Assembly: GCF_028858725.1 (NCBI RefSeq)
Contig: NC_084760.1
Coordinates: forward strand, 77,754,367 to 77,818,366
Length of the DNA stretch: 64,000 nt
From: Colius striatus
Taxonomy: Eukaryota; Chordata; Aves; Coliiformes; Coliidae
Reading direction: 5' to 3'
The notes below the pieces were generated by a model, which was given only the letters and a program-made list of their open reading frames with translations, was not told the DNA's origin and ran no database searches. The translations under genes were made by a program, and so were the position numbers. Of this stretch, positions 60,027 to 64,000 are shown piece after piece. How positions within the stretch are numbered: the stretch's first letter is position 1; the number at the start of each line of letters is the position of its first letter.

Positions 60027-62389
60027 TCATAGCTGTTCCACCTTTCTGACAAAGTGCACAATGTCTTGTGCCAGAAGCTTCGGTTCCTCAAATGCAGCAA
60101 AATGCCCTCCACGTGGCATATAAGAGTAAGTGATGATGTTCTTGAAGTTACCCTTGGCCCAGGCACGTGGTGTATGTGCTATCTCCTGAGGAAAAGCTGC
60201 AATCCCCGTAGGAACATACACTGCAACCCTGGAAGACATTAGTTAACTGCATTTTGCAAGAAATCCTGGGGAAAGTCTATAAAACCCTTCTGACTCTGAT
60301 ACTACTACAGTCAACTGGAGAAGTTTCAGCATAGCTCAAGAGCTTCACTTGTATTTGAATGTCCTTGAGTTTAAGAATGTTATAGAATCATAGAATGGTA
60401 GGGCTGGAAGGGACCTTTAGAGATCATCTAGTCCAACCGCCCTGGAGAAGCAGGATCACCTAGATCAGGTCGCATAGGAATATGTCCAGGTGGGGCTTGA
60501 AGACCTCCAAGGAAGGAGACTCCACAACCCCTCTGGGCAGCCTGTGCCAGGGCTCCCTCACCCTCACAGTGAAATAGTTTTTTCTTATATTTAAGTGGAA
60601 CTTTTTGTGTTCCAGCTTCATCCCATTACCCCTTGTCCTGTTACTATCTACTATAGAAAAGGATGCCCCAACCTCCTGACACCCACCCTTTAGGTATTTA
60701 TAAATGTTAATAAGATCTCCCCTCAAACTCCTCCAGACTAAACAGCCCCAGTTCCCGCAGCCTTTCCTCATATGAAAGATGTTCCATAGCCCTGATCATC
60801 TTAGTGGCTCTGCGCTGGACTCTCTCCAGCACTTCCCTGTCCCAAAGCTGTGTAAAGCAGAGCCAAATTGACACCCAATTTGGTCCTGAAATGTTTCAGA
60901 TTCATTTTGTAGTTTTGTGGCAAGTTGACTCCTGTCTCTGGGAAAGTCCAAAATGAGCTAGCTCCTATTTAGAAGTGATGGTACTAGCCTAACAAATGGC
61001 TTTTGAGAGGAAAGGCAGACTGATTGACTCTACAAAGAAAGACTCATGTTTGTTTGTATTATCAATCACTTGGAGGATTCTGCTCAGTAGCATTTTTCTG
61101 GCTAGCCTCTCCTATAGTTGTCATAAATCCAGCAGCTGTTAGTAGGTGCTTGGTTTCAAGTACCGCTCTCTAAATCACTTCCCCAAAGTTTGTGCTTAAC
61201 AGTTACAGTCCTTAGTTTATCCAAAGGTAAGATAAATCCTTCCTAATTCAGTTTAAACTTCTGTCTTGGAAATACTCAGTTTTCTGTTTTGTTCTTGCTG
61301 AGCTGACCACAGATTACGTTTGTTTGGTGACTAAGTATAGAGGACTGCATTTTGAACACAAGACTGAATATACTATGATAAGTCTAGTGCATTGTCTTGG
61401 CCACAAGCTACCTTGTGTGAATTATAGGTTCAAAAGAGACGTGATGGGAGGCAACGGGTACAAGCTGGAACATAAGAGGTTTCAAAGAAATACAAGGAAG
61501 AATTTCTTCCCTGTGAGGGAGCACTGGAAGGGGCTGCCCGGATGGGTTGTGGAGGCTCTCTCTGGAGACATTCAAAACCCACCTGGATGAGTTCCTGTGT
61601 GACCCACTCTAGGTGGTCCTGCTCTGGCAGAGGGGTTGGACTGGATCATCTTTCGAGGTCCCTTACAGACCTTGAGATTCTGTGACCCTTAACTATATCA
61701 GAAGAAGATGAAGAGCTTGGATTTATTTTTTAAAGCTAGTCAAATTTGCTGTTGTACATGATCTAGATGTTTATACAGGCAAATGGGGTTTGATCTCATT
61801 TGCAATTTATCATGTACCCGCCACTTCATTACCTGCTCTGACCAGTTAAACCAGGGTCCTTGGAGATGTTCTCCTTGTAGAATCGCATTGAAGACACAAT
61901 GGAGGATGTCACCCAATAAATCATCACATTGGTCAACAGCTCATTAAGAGAGTATTTGCTGTTGGAAGATGAAGACATGTAATTGGAAGCTATTTATCAC
62001 TATGTAATATTGGGCTCCTGCCCTGAAGAAGAATTGTTCCTCTTGTTCTCTGCACATTTTCAAGCAGCAAACGAATCAGGACCGATGTGCCCAGAGAAAA
62101 ACTGCCTGGTGCTGAAGCTGTAGCTTGCAGGCAGCCTGCTGTAAGTTTAAACTGCTACCTGTGTGCAATCATTCATCATTAAAATTCAGCTCTGACTGGC
62201 CAGTCTTAACTATCTCCTTGTTAGCTAACCTCACTCATCATTTGATTAATCCTCTCATGGAAAAGGATCTGTTTTCTTACCTTTCCAAGCCTCCATCATC
62301 TTTCTCCCGAAACGCTTTATCTGTCCAGGTAGAGAATTTCTCCAAAATATATGCAGCGAGCCCCACAGGGGAGTCATTCAGTCCACAGC
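60027..62389 (-). CDS. EPHX1-like microsomal epoxide hydrolase, last three coding exons (partial at 5')
   Basis: Microsomal epoxide hydrolases are ER-membrane alpha/beta-hydrolases that open epoxides of xenobiotics and lipids. Exons in gene order: 62281-62389, 61833-61958, 60027-60228; phases and GT-AG sites agree. They encode [19 protein letters not shown], then [18 protein letters not shown] with RFYKEN, then [13 protein letters not shown] and [14 protein letters not shown], ending VRKVEQL. By alignment with human EPHX1 the Glu of RFYKEN is the triad acid (Glu404) and the His of GGHFAAFEE is the triad base (His431); both are intact. The nucleophile Asp and the N-terminal anchor would be in exons outside the window. 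The preceding exon is not seen between 62390 and 64000, so that intron exceeds 1.6 kb. Whether this is EPHX1 itself or a paralogue cannot be decided from three exons. Confidence 0.9.
60382..60843 (-). mobile_element. CR1 LINE 3' fragment (last intron of the EPHX1-like gene)
   Basis: Minus-strand CR1 of about 460 bp: atagaatcatagaatggtag at the left, gggcagcctgtgccagggct inside, gcgctggactctctccagca toward the right. It includes an intact-looking octamer tail at its 3' end. Confidence 0.93.
61430..61690 (+). mobile_element. CR1 LINE 3' fragment, opposite orientation, same intron
   Basis: Plus-strand CR1 of about 260 bp: gcaacgggtacaagctggaa, gaagaatttcttccctgtga, ccggatgggttgtggaggct, ending ccttgagattctgtgaccc. 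It faces the copy at 60382-60843 across about 590 bp. Confidence 0.9.
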
Positions 62390-64000
62390 CTAATTCAGGA
62401 GAAGAAGAGAAGGGCTAATGCAGTTGCATCGCAGTGAAATACTTCAGTGGAGGTTAAACTGGACTTTCCAGAGTTTTCTAGGACAATTCAGTAGAGAGCC
62501 TGTATTTTACTAGCCCTGTACTAGTACTTTATTCTTGACCAATTCACTCCAATGGGATTCTGGCTGTAACTGACAGCACTACACACTTGGATAATTCCTA
62601 TACAAAAGAAGCTAGGAGCTAATAAAGTCTTATTGGCTTTTGGCAGAAGGAGCAAATTCAGATACAAAGGAATTACAGCCTGAAGAGAAATTTCATGTTA
62701 ACTATTTGGGAGTCCTATCCTGCTTAGGACAGCTAACCAGGCCCCTAAGTGCTGTTTGTTGCTTTTTACCCAGTGGGATGTTGTGCATCTGTTATCTTTT
62801 CCCACCTTTGGGCAACACTAACAAATGTTGTAAACACAGCAGGTACACAGCATATGATATCTGTGTTCTTACACACAGGTAGGGGTTACTTCAGTAGTGA
62901 GAGAGGCTTGCCCTGGGGAAAATTCCTGTACCATATCCTAGGCTGTAGTTTTACACTATAGTCTCAAGTGTGTTTTAGTGTGAGCACTGAGTAACTTTGT
63001 AGAAGATGGTGCACAACAGTGGACAGTTAACACAGAGTAAGTTTAAGCATTGGCACATCAGTTTCCCTGTGCTGGAAGGCCTGGAGTGATTTGCTGCAGA
63101 TGGAAGTCATGTAAATTCTTTGACCAGCAATTGCAAGGCAGACAAAAATGTGCCACTAGGACGTGACTAAACTGGAGATGAGCATTTTCTGGGCTAAAAG
63201 CTGCCACATAACCACTGTATTCAATATCTGTGGATTAGATGCTCAGAAACACTGGTTTTGTTTGCAGCTTGTTAGTCATTCAACCTATACCACATCTTAG
63301 GTACCACAACTTGTGATTGAAAATAGTTTAGCTTTGCTTTAAGCCTGCCTAATGAGAACTAAACTGATAACGCTGAGCTTTCTTGAGGCTAAGGAAGGAA
63401 TTCAATTCTTCCCCTCTTCATTTTCCACATTTCACAATTTTACACATTTTTTACACAATTTTCACAAAGAAAATTCCTGATCTTCTTTTTTTCCAGGTTG
63501 AAATGTGCTAGACTATGTACAGTGCTTATATGGAAACTGTTCCAGCTCTTTAGCTTTTTTTTTTTGTCCCTTTCCTGTGTTCTTCTGATTGAAAAATATA
63601 TATTTTTTAAACAAGGTGCACAGGGGTGCAAGAGATTCTGAATATCATGGATTCAGTGTTTTGTCTTTGTCTCTGCTGTCTTGAAGAGTTTGTAGGATTT
63701 TCTTAAACTCAGCTGGCTGAATCATGGATTCTCTCATTTGGCAGCAGCCAAACTAGAGCCCAATGGGATTTTTTTCTTGTACTTAGATTGCTTTGAACTT
63801 TGTTGACATCAGTTTTTATTGGCCAGTTTAATCAACCATTTTTCCAAATATTTGCAGTTATCTTTAAATTAAACCAAACATTGGATAGCTGTCAAGTTTT
63901 CACTTAATCATTAACTTTTATCTGTAGAGAAATTAGGATCATGTTCAAAAGTACAGCTTTTTGTGACTCTGTCCCTGAACTGAAACTTGCTTACATATTC
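62390..64000 (-). other. intron of the EPHX1-like gene to window edge
   Basis: About 1.6 kb of AT-rich sequence. I looked for the preceding EPHX1 exon (the RESGYMHIQ-type region) on the minus strand and did not find it. No repeat was recognised apart from short T runs near 63555-63566 and 63485-63495. Confidence 0.55.

Noticed and set aside
1-64000. CRISPR arrays, bacterial operons, rRNA or tRNA genes
   Set aside because: None seen; the intron-exon organisation and CR1 elements show vertebrate nuclear DNA.

Overview
The window reads as a bird nuclear chromosome. It carries many 5'-truncated CR1 LINEs (the dominant avian retrotransposon), one solitary avian-type endogenous retrovirus LTR, compact GC-rich promoters, and multi-exon genes whose proteins align closely to vertebrate orthologues. 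The LTR resembles a type I associate with non-galliform birds (Neoaves); that is an inference from memory, not a search.

Layout, left to right: 1-1446 is non-coding flank. XPO5 (exportin-5, minus strand) has its stop at 1557 and its start at 31596; all 32 coding exons could be placed and sum to 1,199 codons plus stop. A 294-bp divergent promoter at 31597-31890 separates it from POLH (DNA polymerase eta, plus strand, 31891-42237, 10 coding exons, 693 aa). About 2 kb of intergenic DNA follows. GTPBP2 (minus strand, 46159-55345, 12 coding exons, 608 aa) is separated by a second CpG-rich divergent promoter (55346-56635) from MAD2L1BP (p31comet, plus strand, 56636-58080, 2 coding exons, 271 aa). 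The last three coding exons of an EPHX1-like microsomal epoxide hydrolase (minus strand, 60027-62389) close the window; its upstream exons lie beyond the right edge.

The five genes alternate strictly in strand (- + - + -), giving two head-to-head promoters and two tail-to-tail junctions. XPO5-POLH-GTPBP2-MAD2L1BP matches human 6p21.1; the EPHX1-like gene does not. The proteins do unrelated jobs (pre-miRNA export, translesion synthesis, ribosome rescue, spindle-checkpoint silencing, xenobiotic hydrolysis), so the linkage looks like shared promoter architecture rather than a pathway.

I found no new biological system. The most interesting non-genic structures are a large inverted repeat in POLH intron 4, a 32-bp tandem array that forms the 3' splice site of POLH exon 4 and contains an in-frame alternative acceptor, a CR1 nested inside an opposite-facing CR1 in XPO5 intron 23, ZNF143-like motifs in both divergent promoters, and closely apposed poly(A) signals of MAD2L1BP and the EPHX1-like gene. 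All exon boundaries were placed by hand from GT-AG sites, reading phase and remembered human proteins.
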